From Cellulomonas shaoxiangyii (GTDB lineage: Bacteria; Actinomycetota; Actinomycetes; Actinomycetales; Cellulomonadaceae), in the NCBI RefSeq assembly GCF_004798685.1, contig NZ_CP039291.1, positions 1,364,001 to 1,428,000 of the forward strand: a DNA stretch of 64,000 nt, given 5' to 3'. Made by a program: the position numbers and the translations under genes. The notes below the pieces were generated by a model. It was not told the origin of the DNA and ran no database searches. It saw nothing but the letters and a program-made list of their open reading frames with translations. Below, in pieces: positions 21,414 to 32,044 of the stretch. Every line of letters starts with the position of its first letter. The stretch's first letter is position 1.

Positions 21414-22937
21414 GTGCGATCCCGGGCCGTCCTGCGACGACTGGCGCGCCGGACCGCCGGCGGGCCGCCCGCGGTCCAGGTGGGCCGGCGTGCCCAGGGC
21501 GCCGGGTACGACGAGCGGCTGGTGCGCGCCGCGCTCGAGCTCGCGGTGCGCACGGGCGAGGCGATGCTGTCGCTGGGGTCCTCGGCGGGCGACGCGAGCG
21601 CCGCCGTGCACCGCGTCGCCCGGGCGTTCGGCGTCCCGTGCCAGGTCGACCTCACGTTCACCGCGGTCCTCGTCTCGCACGACCCGGGACCCGACGGGAC
21701 GCCGGTGACCGTGCTGCGCGTCGTCGAGACCCGGACGTCCGACTACGGCCGCCTCACGGAGGTCCTCGCGCTCGCGGGCGACCTGACCGCGACGCCGCGG
21801 CCCGACCCCGACGAGCCGACGGAGGCGCTCGCGGCACGGCTGGAGCAGGCGCACGCACGCCTCGACGAGATCGTCGCGCGGCCGCACCCGTACCGCCGCG
21901 GGCTGATCACGCTGCTGCTGTCGGTCATGGCGGCGGGCGTCGCGGTGCTGCTCGGCGGTGGCGCCGGCGTCGCCGCGGTCGCGGGCGCGACCACCGCGGT
22001 CATCGACCGGGTGCTGCGACGGCTGGGCCGGTGGGGCATCCCGCCGTTCTTCCTGCAGGCCGCCGGCGCGGCGGTGGCGACCACGGTCGCGGTGGCCATG
22101 CTGGTCCTCGTCCCGCTCCTGCCGGTCGAGCGGGTGACGCTGCCGCCGTCGGTCGTCGTCGCGTCGGGGATCGTCGTCCTCCTCGCCGGACTGTCGCTCG
22201 TCGGGGCCGCGGAGGACGCGATCAACGGCTTCCCCGTGACGGCCGTCGGACGCGTCTTCGAGGTGCTGGTGCTGACCCTCGGCCTCGTCGTCGGGATCGG
22301 CGCGGTGCTCGACGTGGCACAGCGGGCCGGGGTCTCGCTCGACCTCGTCGACGTCAGCGCCGACGGCGGGCCGCTCGGCCTGCGGGTGGCGGCGGCGGCG
22401 GTCGTGTCGGGGGCGTGGGCGCTCGCGTCGTACGCACCGCCGCGGGTGGCGGCGGTGGCGGCGGGCGCCGGGGCGACGGGCATGCTGGCCGCCGCGGCGC
22501 TCGGCCTCCTCGGTGTCGGTCCGGCGGCCTCCGGGGCCGGTGCGGCCCTCGTCGTCGGCCTCGCTGCCGAGCTCCTCGGCGGGCGGCTGCGGGTGCCCCC
22601 CGTGGTGACGTCGGTGTGCGGCATCGTGCCGCTCCTGCCCGGCCTCGCGATCTACCGCGGCCTGTTCGTCCTGGTCGACGAGGGTGGTGGCGGGCAGGGC
22701 GGCGCCATCCTGCTGGGTGCGGCCATGGTGGCCGTCGGGCTCGCCGCGGGCGTCACGCTCGGCGGCCTGCTGGGCCGCCCGCTGCGCAGCAGCGCACGCC
22801 CGCTGCGCAGCGGCGCACGTCGGCTGGTGCGGCCGGGGCGGAGGGCGCTCGAGCAGCCGACCCGGTACCGGCGGCCGTGGGCGGTGGCCGCGCGCGACGA
22901 GGTCCCCAAGGGCCCGGCCGACCCCGCGGAGATCTGA
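21414..22937 (+). CDS. Threonine/serine exporter family protein
   Basis: 507 residues of the ThrE family. The N-terminal hydrophilic domain holds ALELAVRTGEAMLSLGSSAGDA and the conserved RAFGVPCQVDLTFTAV; HPYRRGLITLL precedes about ten membrane spans in two bundles (DUF1212 and DUF3815 halves fused, as in Corynebacterium ThrE). Exports L-threonine/L-serine in the founding member. The C-terminal 50 residues are Arg-rich. Start at GTG 21414 fits the -10 at 21402. Confidence 0.9.
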   Translation: MRSRAVLRRLARRTAGGPPAVQVGRRAQGAGYDERLVRAALELAVRTGEAMLSLGSSAGDASAAVHRVARAFGVPCQVDLTFTAVLVSHDPGPDGTPVTVLRVVETRTSDYGRLTEVLALAGDLTATPRPDPDEPTEALAARLEQAHARLDEIVARPHPYRRGLITLLLSVMAAGVAVLLGGGAGVAAVAGATTAVIDRVLRRLGRWGIPPFFLQAAGAAVATTVAVAMLVLVPLLPVERVTLPPSVVVASGIVVLLAGLSLVGAAEDAINGFPVTAVGRVFEVLVLTLGLVVGIGAVLDVAQRAGVSLDLVDVSADGGPLGLRVAAAAVVSGAWALASYAPPRVAAVAAGAGATGMLAAAALGLLGVGPAASGAGAALVVGLAAELLGGRLRVPPVVTSVCGIVPLLPGLAIYRGLFVLVDEGGGGQGGAILLGAAMVAVGLAAGVTLGGLLGRPLRSSARPLRSGARRLVRPGRRALEQPTRYRRPWAVAARDEVPKGPADPAEI

Positions 22938-23001
22938 TCCGCAGGGGTCGTCGCGGACGCCCGGCGCGTGGGCGGATGGGCGCCGGCGGCCCCGCGTCGT
23001 C

Positions 23002-23007
23002 TACCTT
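23002..23007 (+). promoter_or_regulatory. -10 hexamer of ppc
   Basis: TACCTT ends 8 nt before the GTG at 23015, giving a leaderless or near-leaderless mRNA. Confidence 0.5.
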
Positions 23008-23014
23008 GGACGCC

Positions 23015-25690
<2,676 letters not shown>

Positions 25691-25712
25691 CCGGGCCGGT
25701 CCGGCATCCGGC

Positions 25713-25737
25713 CCCGGCGCGGCTCGTCCGCGCCGGG
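25713..25737. terminator. Bidirectional terminator ppc / Nudix gene
   Basis: CCCGGCGCGG / CCGCGCCGGG, 10 bp, loop CTCGT, centred between the two convergent stops. No T-tract. Confidence 0.65.
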
Positions 25738-25746
25738 CCGGCGTCG

Positions 25747-26289
25747 TCAGGAGGGCAGCGACAGGACCGCGGGCAGCGGACCGCCGGACGCCAGCATCCC
25801 GAGCACGAGCCGCTCGTGCGGCACGACCGGCTCCGGCAGGGCGTCGAGCGGGAACCACGCCATCGCGGCCGTCTTGTCCGGCTCACGCCGGGACGGCTCG
25901 CCGGCCCAGTCCGTCACCTCGAAGAACGCGTCCATCCGCTGCTCGACGGCGGGGCCACCGCGTTCGAACCGGTGCAGCACCGTCAGCGGTCGCAGGGCGT
26001 CGGGGGCGACGACGACGCCCGCCTCCTCCGCCGCCTCGCGCACCGCGGCCTCGTGCACGGACTCGCCCGGGTCGACGTGGCCGGCGAGCGTGGCCCACCA
26101 CCCGTCCATGTAGCCCGTGCCGCGGCGCAGCTGCAGGAGGACCTCGTCCGTCCCGTCGGCGTGCCGCCGCAGCACGACGTACGCCGCGGCGACGAGCAGC
26201 GAGCGTCCACCGAGGTGGTCGTCGGGCGCGTACCGCTCGGGAGTGGACGGGGGGACGGCGCCGGGGGCGGGCGCGGCGTCGGCGGGCAT
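25747..26289 (-). CDS. Nudix hydrolase
   Basis: 180 residues. The Nudix box GHVDPGESVHEAAVREAAEEAGV fits GX5EX7REUXEEXGU; the preceding GYMDGWWATLAGH resembles members that hydrolyse nucleotide derivatives or act as MutT-like sanitisers. An AGTCTG/CAGACT hexamer 8 nt upstream of the ATG on its strand may be a leaderless -10. Substrate not predictable. Confidence 0.9.
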   Translation of the reverse strand: MPADAAPAPGAVPPSTPERYAPDDHLGGRSLLVAAAYVVLRRHADGTDEVLLQLRRGTGYMDGWWATLAGHVDPGESVHEAAVREAAEEAGVVVAPDALRPLTVLHRFERGGPAVEQRMDAFFEVTDWAGEPSRREPDKTAAMAWFPLDALPEPVVPHERLVLGMLASGGPLPAVLSLPS

Positions 26290-26344
26290 GGTGGGGAGTC
26301 TGGCACGGGCCCGCGCACCTCCCGCGACCACCGACGCGGGGCGC

Positions 26345-26743
26345 TCAGGCCTCGACGAGGTCCATGTGCAGGATCTCCCACACGTGGCCGTCCGGGTCGG
26401 CGACCGACCGCCCGTACATCGGTCCCTCGTCCTGCGTGGCGCGGAACTCGGTGCCACCGGCGGCGAGGGCGTGCTGCACGAACGCGTCGACCTCCGTCCG
26501 CGACGCCGCGGACAGGCAGTGCAGCACCTGCGTGCTCGTGCGGGCGTCGGCCACGGGCAGGGGGGTGAAGGAGGCGAACCGCTCCTGGTCGAGCAGCATG
26601 ACGACGATGGTGTCGGACACCACGACGCTGACGACGTGCTCGTCGGAGAACATGTCGTTCACGGCGAAGCCGAGGCCCTCGTAGAACGCGCGCGCGGTGG
26701 CGAGGTCGGACACCGGCAGGTTGACGAAGATCATGCGGTCCAC
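26345..26743 (-). CDS. VOC-family (glyoxalase-like) protein
   Basis: 132 residues, one vicinal-oxygen-chelate module pair: FVNLPVSDLATARAFYEGLGF at the N-terminus and YGRSVADPDGHVWEILHMD at the C-terminus, with a metal-site Glu in WEI. GTG 26743 is preferred because AGGGAG lies 6 nt upstream; ATG 26734 is also possible. Members are glyoxalases, resistance proteins or dioxygenases; the exact activity is unknown. Confidence 0.85.
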   Translation of the reverse strand: MDRMIFVNLPVSDLATARAFYEGLGFAVNDMFSDEHVVSVVVSDTIVVMLLDQERFASFTPLPVADARTSTQVLHCLSAASRTEVDAFVQHALAAGGTEFRATQDEGPMYGRSVADPDGHVWEILHMDLVEA

Positions 26744-26920
26744 GGCGGGCTCCCTGGGTGGCGTCGGGCGGGCGGGCGGTGGTGCCGCGGGCGGGCGCCG
26801 GTCCGTCCAGGGCGGGGCGCCGGCTGCGGCGCGCCACCGGTGCCGACTCGGGGGGACGCCGGGACTCATCTGTCGCGACTGTCCGGTTCGACGGGGTTTC
26901 GGGGTGTCGGTGGTCCCGGA

Positions 26921-26926
26921 TACCGT
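26921..26926 (+). promoter_or_regulatory. -10 hexamer of the ECF sigma gene
   Basis: TACCGT ends 7 nt before GTG 26933; +1 falls on the start codon. Confidence 0.55.
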
Positions 26927-26932
26927 CGATGT

Positions 26933-28018
26933 GTGACCACGACCACATCGCAGGAGCCCTCCGTCGGGACGCCCGTCCCGACCGCCGCCTCGTCCGTCCC
27001 CCCGTCCGGGGCCGCGGCCGGCGGTGACCTGTCGGAGGAGGAGTTCACGGCGCGCCTGGCCCCGCTGCGGCGGGAGATCCTCGCGCACTGCTACCGGATG
27101 ACCGGCTCCGTGCACGACGCCGAGGACATGCTGCAGGAGACCTACCTGCGTGCCTGGCGTGCCATGCGCGGGTTCGAGAACCGGTCCTCGCTGCGGACCT
27201 GGATGTTCCGCATCGCGACCAACGCGTGCCTGACGCACCTCGAGGGCCGCCGCCGACGCCCGTTGCCGACCGGCATCGGCGCGCCGCCGGCCGACCCGAG
27301 CGAGCAGCCCCGCATGGACACGAGCGTGCCGTGGCTCGAGCCCCTGCCGGACTCCCTGGTGTGGTCGACGGCACCGGCCGACCCGGCGGAGACGGCCGTC
27401 GCGCGCGAGACCGTCCGGCTCGCGTTCGTCGCCGCCCTGCAGCACCTCACGGCCCAGCAGCGTGCGGTGCTGCTGCTGCGGGAGGTCCTCGCGTGGTCCG
27501 CGGCGGAGGTCGCGGACGCCCTCGACCTCTCGGTCGCCGCCGTCAACTCGACGCTGCAGCGCGCCCGCGCGCACATGGCCAACGTGCAGGACGTGGCGCC
27601 GCTCGAGCCGACCGACCCGCGGCACCGTCAGCTGCTCGAGCGGTACGTCGCGGCGTTCGAGGCCTACGACGTCGCAGCGATCGTCGAGCTGCTCGCCGCC
27701 GACGTCGTGTGGGAGATGCCGCCCTTTCCGGGCTGGTACCAGGGGCCCGTCGCGGTCGGCGAGCTCATCGCGACGTGGTGCCCCGCCACCGGTCCGGGTT
27801 CGATGCGGCTGCTGCCGACCTCCGCGAACGGACTGCCGGCGTACGGGCTGTACATGCGCGGCGAGGACGGCGTGCACCGCCCGTTCCAGGTGCAGCAGGT
27901 GACGCTCGGGGAGGACGGCGTCCGCCACGTGACCGTGTGGTTCGGCGCCGAGCTGTTCGCGCGCTTCGGCCTGCCCGCCGAGCTGGCGCCGGGCCAGGGC
28001 GTCGTCGCGCCGGGCTGA
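26933..28018 (+). CDS. ECF sigma factor with C-terminal SnoaL-like domain (SigX5/TIGR02960-like)
   Basis: 361 residues. After a ~35-residue Pro/Ala/Ser leader, sigma region 2 (about 36-105; HCYRMTGSVHDAEDMLQETYLRAWR, SLRTWMFRIATNACL), region 4 (about 165-215; LTAQQRAVLLLREVLAWSAAEVADAL) and a SnoaL_2-type domain (about 225-355; AFEAYDVAAIVELLAADVVWEMPPFPGWYQG). This long form lacks a cognate anti-sigma gene; in related ECF groups the SnoaL tail itself modulates activity. No anti-sigma factor is adjacent here, which fits. Confidence 0.92.
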   Translation: MTTTTSQEPSVGTPVPTAASSVPPSGAAAGGDLSEEEFTARLAPLRREILAHCYRMTGSVHDAEDMLQETYLRAWRAMRGFENRSSLRTWMFRIATNACLTHLEGRRRRPLPTGIGAPPADPSEQPRMDTSVPWLEPLPDSLVWSTAPADPAETAVARETVRLAFVAALQHLTAQQRAVLLLREVLAWSAAEVADALDLSVAAVNSTLQRARAHMANVQDVAPLEPTDPRHRQLLERYVAAFEAYDVAAIVELLAADVVWEMPPFPGWYQGPVAVGELIATWCPATGPGSMRLLPTSANGLPAYGLYMRGEDGVHRPFQVQQVTLGEDGVRHVTVWFGAELFARFGLPAELAPGQGVVAPG

Positions 28019-28036
28019 CGCCCGCACGAGACGACG

Positions 28037-28075
28037 GCGCCCCGCCGACCCCGGTCACCGGGGCCGGCGGGGCGC
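28037..28075. terminator. Bidirectional terminator, sigma gene / pectate lyase
   Basis: Outer 11-bp stem GCGCCCCGCCG / CGGCGGGGCGC with an inner CCCCGG/CCGGGG helix, between the two convergent stop codons. Confidence 0.7.
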
Positions 28076-28091
28076 TCCCTGTCGTGCCGAG

Positions 28092-30170
28092 TCAGCCCCG
28101 CACGGTCAGCAGCAGCGGCTCGCTCTCCGTCGTGCCGGCGGCGTTGGTCAGCCGTGCGACCACGGTGTGCGTGCCCGGGGCCAGGTCCGTCAGCGTGGTG
28201 GTGGTGCGCTGCCGGCGTGGTGTCTGCGCCACGAGCTCCTGCCGGTCGACCTCGACGCCGTCGAGGAGCAGCGTGTACGAGGTCGCGTTGGTGCCCCACC
28301 AGAGGGTGGTGGTCACGGTGACGGCGCCGTCCCGCACGGGCCCTGCCGTGACGACCGGTCGGCCGGGCGCGGCGTCGCGGACCGTGACCGTCAGCGGGGC
28401 GGAGCGCGCCGTCCCCCACGGGTTGAGCACCTCGGCCACGTAGGTGTACGTGCCGTTCGCCCGTCCCGTGACGTCGAGAGTGGCGGTCTGCCGGCGTGGG
28501 GAGCGCCCGTCCAGCCACTGCGCGTCGACGAGCACGTCGTTCTCGTAGAACCGCACGACCGTCGCGTTCTGCCCCCAGTACAGGGTGGACGTGACGGTGT
28601 AGTCGCCGTCGTGCAGGCCGGTGCCGTGCGCGTTGTCGTGGGACAGCCGCGGGGCGTCCGGGGCCGCCGCGGCGACGGGCGTACCCGACGGGAGCGTCGC
28701 GCCGGCGCCCGCGCGGACGGCCGCGGCGACCTCCCCGGTCGGCTGGACCACCGGGTCGTAGTGGTCGGCGGGTGTCCAGCGGGCCGTGTCGGCGAGCGGC
28801 AGCGCCGCCGTGGCGTTGAAGGCGGCGACCACGTCCACGGGAGCGCCGTTCACCAGCGTGCCGGTCTCGAGCAGCTGCGTGCCCTTCCACTCCGCCACGA
28901 CGCGGGCGGCGTCGACGCCGTCCGCGAGCTCCACGGCGTTGTTCTCGGCGACGATGCTCGACTCGATCCCGGCACCCCAGTAGTACGAGAAGAGGCCGGG
29001 ACGGGTCTGCTCGTACAGGTTGTTGTAGACGTGCACGTCGCCGAACCGGACCCGTGGCGCGCGCTGGCCGACGTCGGTCCACCGGTTGTGGTGGTAGGTG
29101 ACCCGGTGCTGGCCGCGGTCCTGCAGGCGCGAGTCGGACGAGCCGACGATGCTCGTCTTGTCGTGGTCGTCGAAGTGCGTCCACGACACGGTCACGAGGT
29201 CCGAGCCGTGGGTCACGTCGAGCAGGCCGTCGTGCACCTCGAACGGGCGGCCGTACACGGTCGGCAGCGAGGCCGGCGGGTGGTCGCCGTCGTCGAGGGT
29301 CAGGTGGTCCGCCCACACGCTCGTCGACGTCCACACCGAGAGGTTGTCGTAGGCGGAGTTCCAGTTGCCTGTCTCGCCGTCGCCCGGGTCCCACTGGGGG
29401 AAGCAGTCGTACGCGTCGGACAGCGTGAGGTTGCGGACGATGACGTTCGCGGCGTCGCGGACGCGCAGGTTCGCGCCGACGACACCGGCGTCGTCCCCGA
29501 CCCCCACGACGGTGACGTTCGAGCCGACGTGCTGCTGCGTCTGGCGCGCCTGCACGGCCGCGGCCGCGACGCGGGCGTCCTCCAGGGGGCCGCTCGGGTC
29601 CTCGCGACCCCACGGGCCGGCCGGGTCGAAGTGTGCGACGTAGTCGGCCATGGAGAACGGGGCGCCGGTGCCGGCGACCGTCACCTGCGCCGCGAAGTCG
29701 TCGCAGGTGAGACGGGTGCCGTCGGTGGTCTCGAAGGCGTCGAGGGTGCCACGGACGTAGACGATCCGGGGCGTGGTGCTGCGGCGGGCGTCGGTCTGCG
29801 AGCCCCCGGGGCGGCCGGCGAGGGCGTCGCGCAGCTCGGTCCAGGTGTCGACCACGTACACCTCGGCGGCCGACGCCGCGGCCCCGCCGGTGGTGCCGGT
29901 GGCCTCCACGACGCGGCCGTCGGGGCGGGTGGTGCCGGACCACGACGCCCAGCCGTCGCCCGCGGGCAGCACCTCGCGGCCGAGGTCGCGCACGGGGGCG
30001 CCGGGCGCCGGCGCGGCGGTGGACGCCGCCGCGACGGCGGGCGCCAGGGGTAGCAGGAGCCCGGCCGCGGCGACGGCGGCGACGGCGCCCGCGGCGCGCC
30101 GGCGGGGGCGCGCGTGCGTGGGCGCGGGGCGCGTACGGGCGGGGGAGAGGGATGGGGGGACGGCGCGCAT
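28092..30170 (-). CDS. Secreted pectate lyase (PL1) with two C-terminal Ig-like modules
   Basis: 692 residues. A long signal peptide with PRRRAAGAVAA (Sec or Tat-like) ends near AVAAAS. The PL1 parallel beta-helix spans about 60-440: VSWTHFDDHDKTSIVG corresponds to the vWiDH region and QRAPRVRFG holds the catalytic Arg; Asp residues for Ca2+ precede it. Two homologous ~85-residue modules (about 512-600 and 605-692) share GxYTVTSTLYWGxNAT...PRRQ...NPWGTxxSxPLTVTV and resemble ChitinaseA_N/FnIII-like linkers. It cleaves polygalacturonate by beta-elimination outside the cell. GAAGGAG lies 6 nt before the ATG, and a LacI-type operator sits in the promoter. Confidence 0.93.
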   Translation of the reverse strand: MRAVPPSLSPARTRPAPTHARPRRRAAGAVAAVAAAGLLLPLAPAVAAASTAAPAPGAPVRDLGREVLPAGDGWASWSGTTRPDGRVVEATGTTGGAAASAAEVYVVDTWTELRDALAGRPGGSQTDARRSTTPRIVYVRGTLDAFETTDGTRLTCDDFAAQVTVAGTGAPFSMADYVAHFDPAGPWGREDPSGPLEDARVAAAAVQARQTQQHVGSNVTVVGVGDDAGVVGANLRVRDAANVIVRNLTLSDAYDCFPQWDPGDGETGNWNSAYDNLSVWTSTSVWADHLTLDDGDHPPASLPTVYGRPFEVHDGLLDVTHGSDLVTVSWTHFDDHDKTSIVGSSDSRLQDRGQHRVTYHHNRWTDVGQRAPRVRFGDVHVYNNLYEQTRPGLFSYYWGAGIESSIVAENNAVELADGVDAARVVAEWKGTQLLETGTLVNGAPVDVVAAFNATAALPLADTARWTPADHYDPVVQPTGEVAAAVRAGAGATLPSGTPVAAAAPDAPRLSHDNAHGTGLHDGDYTVTSTLYWGQNATVVRFYENDVLVDAQWLDGRSPRRQTATLDVTGRANGTYTYVAEVLNPWGTARSAPLTVTVRDAAPGRPVVTAGPVRDGAVTVTTTLWWGTNATSYTLLLDGVEVDRQELVAQTPRRQRTTTTLTDLAPGTHTVVARLTNAAGTTESEPLLLTVRG

Positions 30171-30202
30171 GCCGGACTCCTTCGTCTCGGTGGCGACAGT
30201 GC

Positions 30203-30218
30203 GAGAAACCGGTTTCTC
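30203..30218. promoter_or_regulatory. LacI-family operator of the pectate lyase gene
   Basis: GAGAAACCGGTTTCTC is a perfect 16-bp palindrome with the GAAAC-CG-GTTTC core and central CpG typical of LacI-family sites. It lies 33 bp upstream of the ATG, just upstream of a candidate -10 (CACTGT on the minus strand, 30201-30196), so it would block initiation. No LacI gene is in the window. Confidence 0.75.
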
Positions 30219-30374
30219 CCGATTCGTACCGAGCGTGGCACGTGCCGCGGGGCACGCGCAATCCCCGATCCGGGCGGGCGGCGGCGCGCCCGCCGTCCCC
30301 GCGTCGGTCGCGGGTCGCTAGCGTGGGCCCGACGGCCGCGCGTCCGGCGCGGTGGGGCGGCGGACGGGCGGACG

Positions 30375-31010
30375 ATGAGCGACACCGGGTACGGGGACTT
30401 CGAGTTCGAGCGGCGGTTCCTCGCCCGCGACGTCCCCGGCGAGCTGCTGGACGCCGCGCCGGCGCTCATCGTGCAGAGCTACTACCTCGCCGACGGCGGC
30501 TACGCGCTGCGGGTCCGGGCCCAGGCGTCGGCGGTCGACGTCCCCGTCGACCTCGCGCTCGACGAGGCGACGCTGCTGGAGCGCTTCGCCGACCGCGTGG
30601 ACTTCTGCGCGGTGACGGTGAAGGGCCCGATGGCGGGGGGCACCCGGTACGAGGCGGAGCGCCAGCTCGACCCGCAGGTCGGCGTCGAGATGGTGCGACG
30701 GGGCGGGGCGCGGGTGGCCAAGCTCCGGTACTCGGTGTGGCTGGGCGAGGACGGCTGGGTGGTCGACGTCTTCGCGGGCGGCAACGTCCCGCTCGTGGTG
30801 GCCGAGGTGGAGCGGGGCGGGCCCGTGACCGACCTGGCGATCCCCGGGTTCTGCGTGACCGAGGTGACCGAGGACGGCCGATTCGCGAACGACGCGCTCG
30901 CGCACGCCCCGTTCGGGGTGTGGGCCGCGGCGTACGCCGACGAGCTCGCCGCGACCGGGCCGCGGTTCCTGCCGGGCTTCGGGCGGGACCACCGGATGTC
31001 CGGCACCTAG
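30375..31010 (+). CDS. CYTH domain protein
   Basis: 211 residues. The N-terminal FEFERRFLA is the ExExK-like CYTH signature (Arg in place of Lys), followed by alternating strands with acidic/basic residues (LRVRAQ, TVKGPMAGGTRYEAERQL, VVDVFAGG, VAEVERG) lining the triphosphate tunnel. CYTH proteins hydrolyse inorganic triphosphate, thiamine triphosphate or make cAMP. A TAGCGT at 30319-30324 could give a 44-nt leader. A CHAD protein is encoded 1 kb away; the two domains are often fused or paired. Confidence 0.88.
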   Translation: MSDTGYGDFEFERRFLARDVPGELLDAAPALIVQSYYLADGGYALRVRAQASAVDVPVDLALDEATLLERFADRVDFCAVTVKGPMAGGTRYEAERQLDPQVGVEMVRRGGARVAKLRYSVWLGEDGWVVDVFAGGNVPLVVAEVERGGPVTDLAIPGFCVTEVTEDGRFANDALAHAPFGVWAAAYADELAATGPRFLPGFGRDHRMSGT

Positions 31011-31034
31011 GGCCGCCAGTCGAGACGTGAACCA

Positions 31035-31056
31035 TTGAACAGTCAACTACTACTCT
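31035..31056 (+). promoter_or_regulatory. Promoter with inverted repeat before the VOC dioxygenase gene
   Basis: TACTCT (31051-31056) is a -10 ending 8 nt before ATG 31064. Immediately upstream TTGA-ACAG-TCAA (31035-31046) is an inverted repeat placed at about -18 to -29, where a repressor would block polymerase. MarR-type repressors often control such genes; the assignment is inferred. Confidence 0.4.
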
Positions 31057-31063
31057 GGTGACC

Positions 31064-32023
31064 ATGCCCACCGCCCCCGTGCCCGGAGCCGGCGCCGACG
31101 TCCCCCTCGCCCCCCGTCCCGCACGGGAGCCGATCGCGGCGGGCACGGCCATGGACGCCGTGACGCTGCTCGTCGACGACCTCGACCTCCAGCTGCGGTA
31201 CTACCGCGACGTCCTCGGTCTCACGGTGCTCGAGGGACCGGGTGACCGGTTCGACGGGGACGCCGGGGGAGCGGGCCCCGTGCGCGTCGCACTGGGCAGG
31301 CGGGGCGTGCCGGTGGTCGTGCTGCAGCACGCGCCCGGCCTGCCCCCGCGCGCAGCGGGCTCCGCCGGCCTCTTCCACACGGCGCTGCTCTTCGACGACC
31401 GCGCCGGCCTCGCCGCCACCCTCGCCTCGGTGGCCCGGCACGCCCCGCACACCTACGTCGGCTCCGCCGACCACCTGGTCTCGCTGGCCTTCTACCTGAC
31501 CGACCCCGAGGGCAACGGGGTCGAGCTGTACTGGGACCGCAGCCGGGACCGGTGGCAGCGCGCGCCCGGCGGCGGGGTCCTCATGGACGCGCTGCGCCTG
31601 GACCCGCACGCCTTCCTCCGCGAGCACCTCGTGCACCCCGAGCCCGCCGGCGACGACGCGGCCGTCGTGGGCCACGTCCACCTGCAGGTCGGCGACGTCG
31701 CCGCGGCGCGCGGGTTCTACGTCGACGCCCTCGGGTTCGAGGTGCAGGCCGAGTGGCACGGTGCCCTCTTCGTCGCGGCGGGCGGGTACCACCACCACCT
31801 CGCGGTGAACACGTGGGGCACGGCGGGCGCCGGGCCACGCGCGTCGTCGCTCGGGCTCGGCGAGGTGCGCGTCGTGGTGCCGACCGTCGACGACCTCGGC
31901 GCGCTGCGCGAGCGCGTGCGGTCGGCCGGTGTCGTGCCCGACGACGACGGCGCGACCCTGCGGTTCGCGGACCCCTGGCGCAACGTCGTGCGCGTCAGCG
32001 CGCGCGAGACGCACGCCGCCTGA
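31064..32023 (+). CDS. Two-module VOC protein, CatE-like (catechol-2,3-dioxygenase type)
   Basis: 319 residues with two VOC modules: about 24-150 (AVTLLVDDLDLQLRYYRDVLGL, DPEGNGVELYWDR) and about 185-315 (GHVHLQVGDVAAARGFYVDALGF). His in LFHTAL and GHVHL and Glu in GVELYW are likely metal ligands. The layout is that of extradiol dioxygenase-like CatE/YfiE proteins that detoxify catechols or quinone products. Leaderless ATG 31064 fits the -10; GTG 31058 is an alternative. A glutathionyl-hydroquinone reductase homologue lies close by on the other strand, hinting at shared quinone chemistry. Confidence 0.85.
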   Translation: MPTAPVPGAGADVPLAPRPAREPIAAGTAMDAVTLLVDDLDLQLRYYRDVLGLTVLEGPGDRFDGDAGGAGPVRVALGRRGVPVVVLQHAPGLPPRAAGSAGLFHTALLFDDRAGLAATLASVARHAPHTYVGSADHLVSLAFYLTDPEGNGVELYWDRSRDRWQRAPGGGVLMDALRLDPHAFLREHLVHPEPAGDDAAVVGHVHLQVGDVAAARGFYVDALGFEVQAEWHGALFVAAGGYHHHLAVNTWGTAGAGPRASSLGLGEVRVVVPTVDDLGALRERVRSAGVVPDDDGATLRFADPWRNVVRVSARETHAA

Positions 32024-32044
32024 GCCGGCGTCAGGGGTCAGGCG

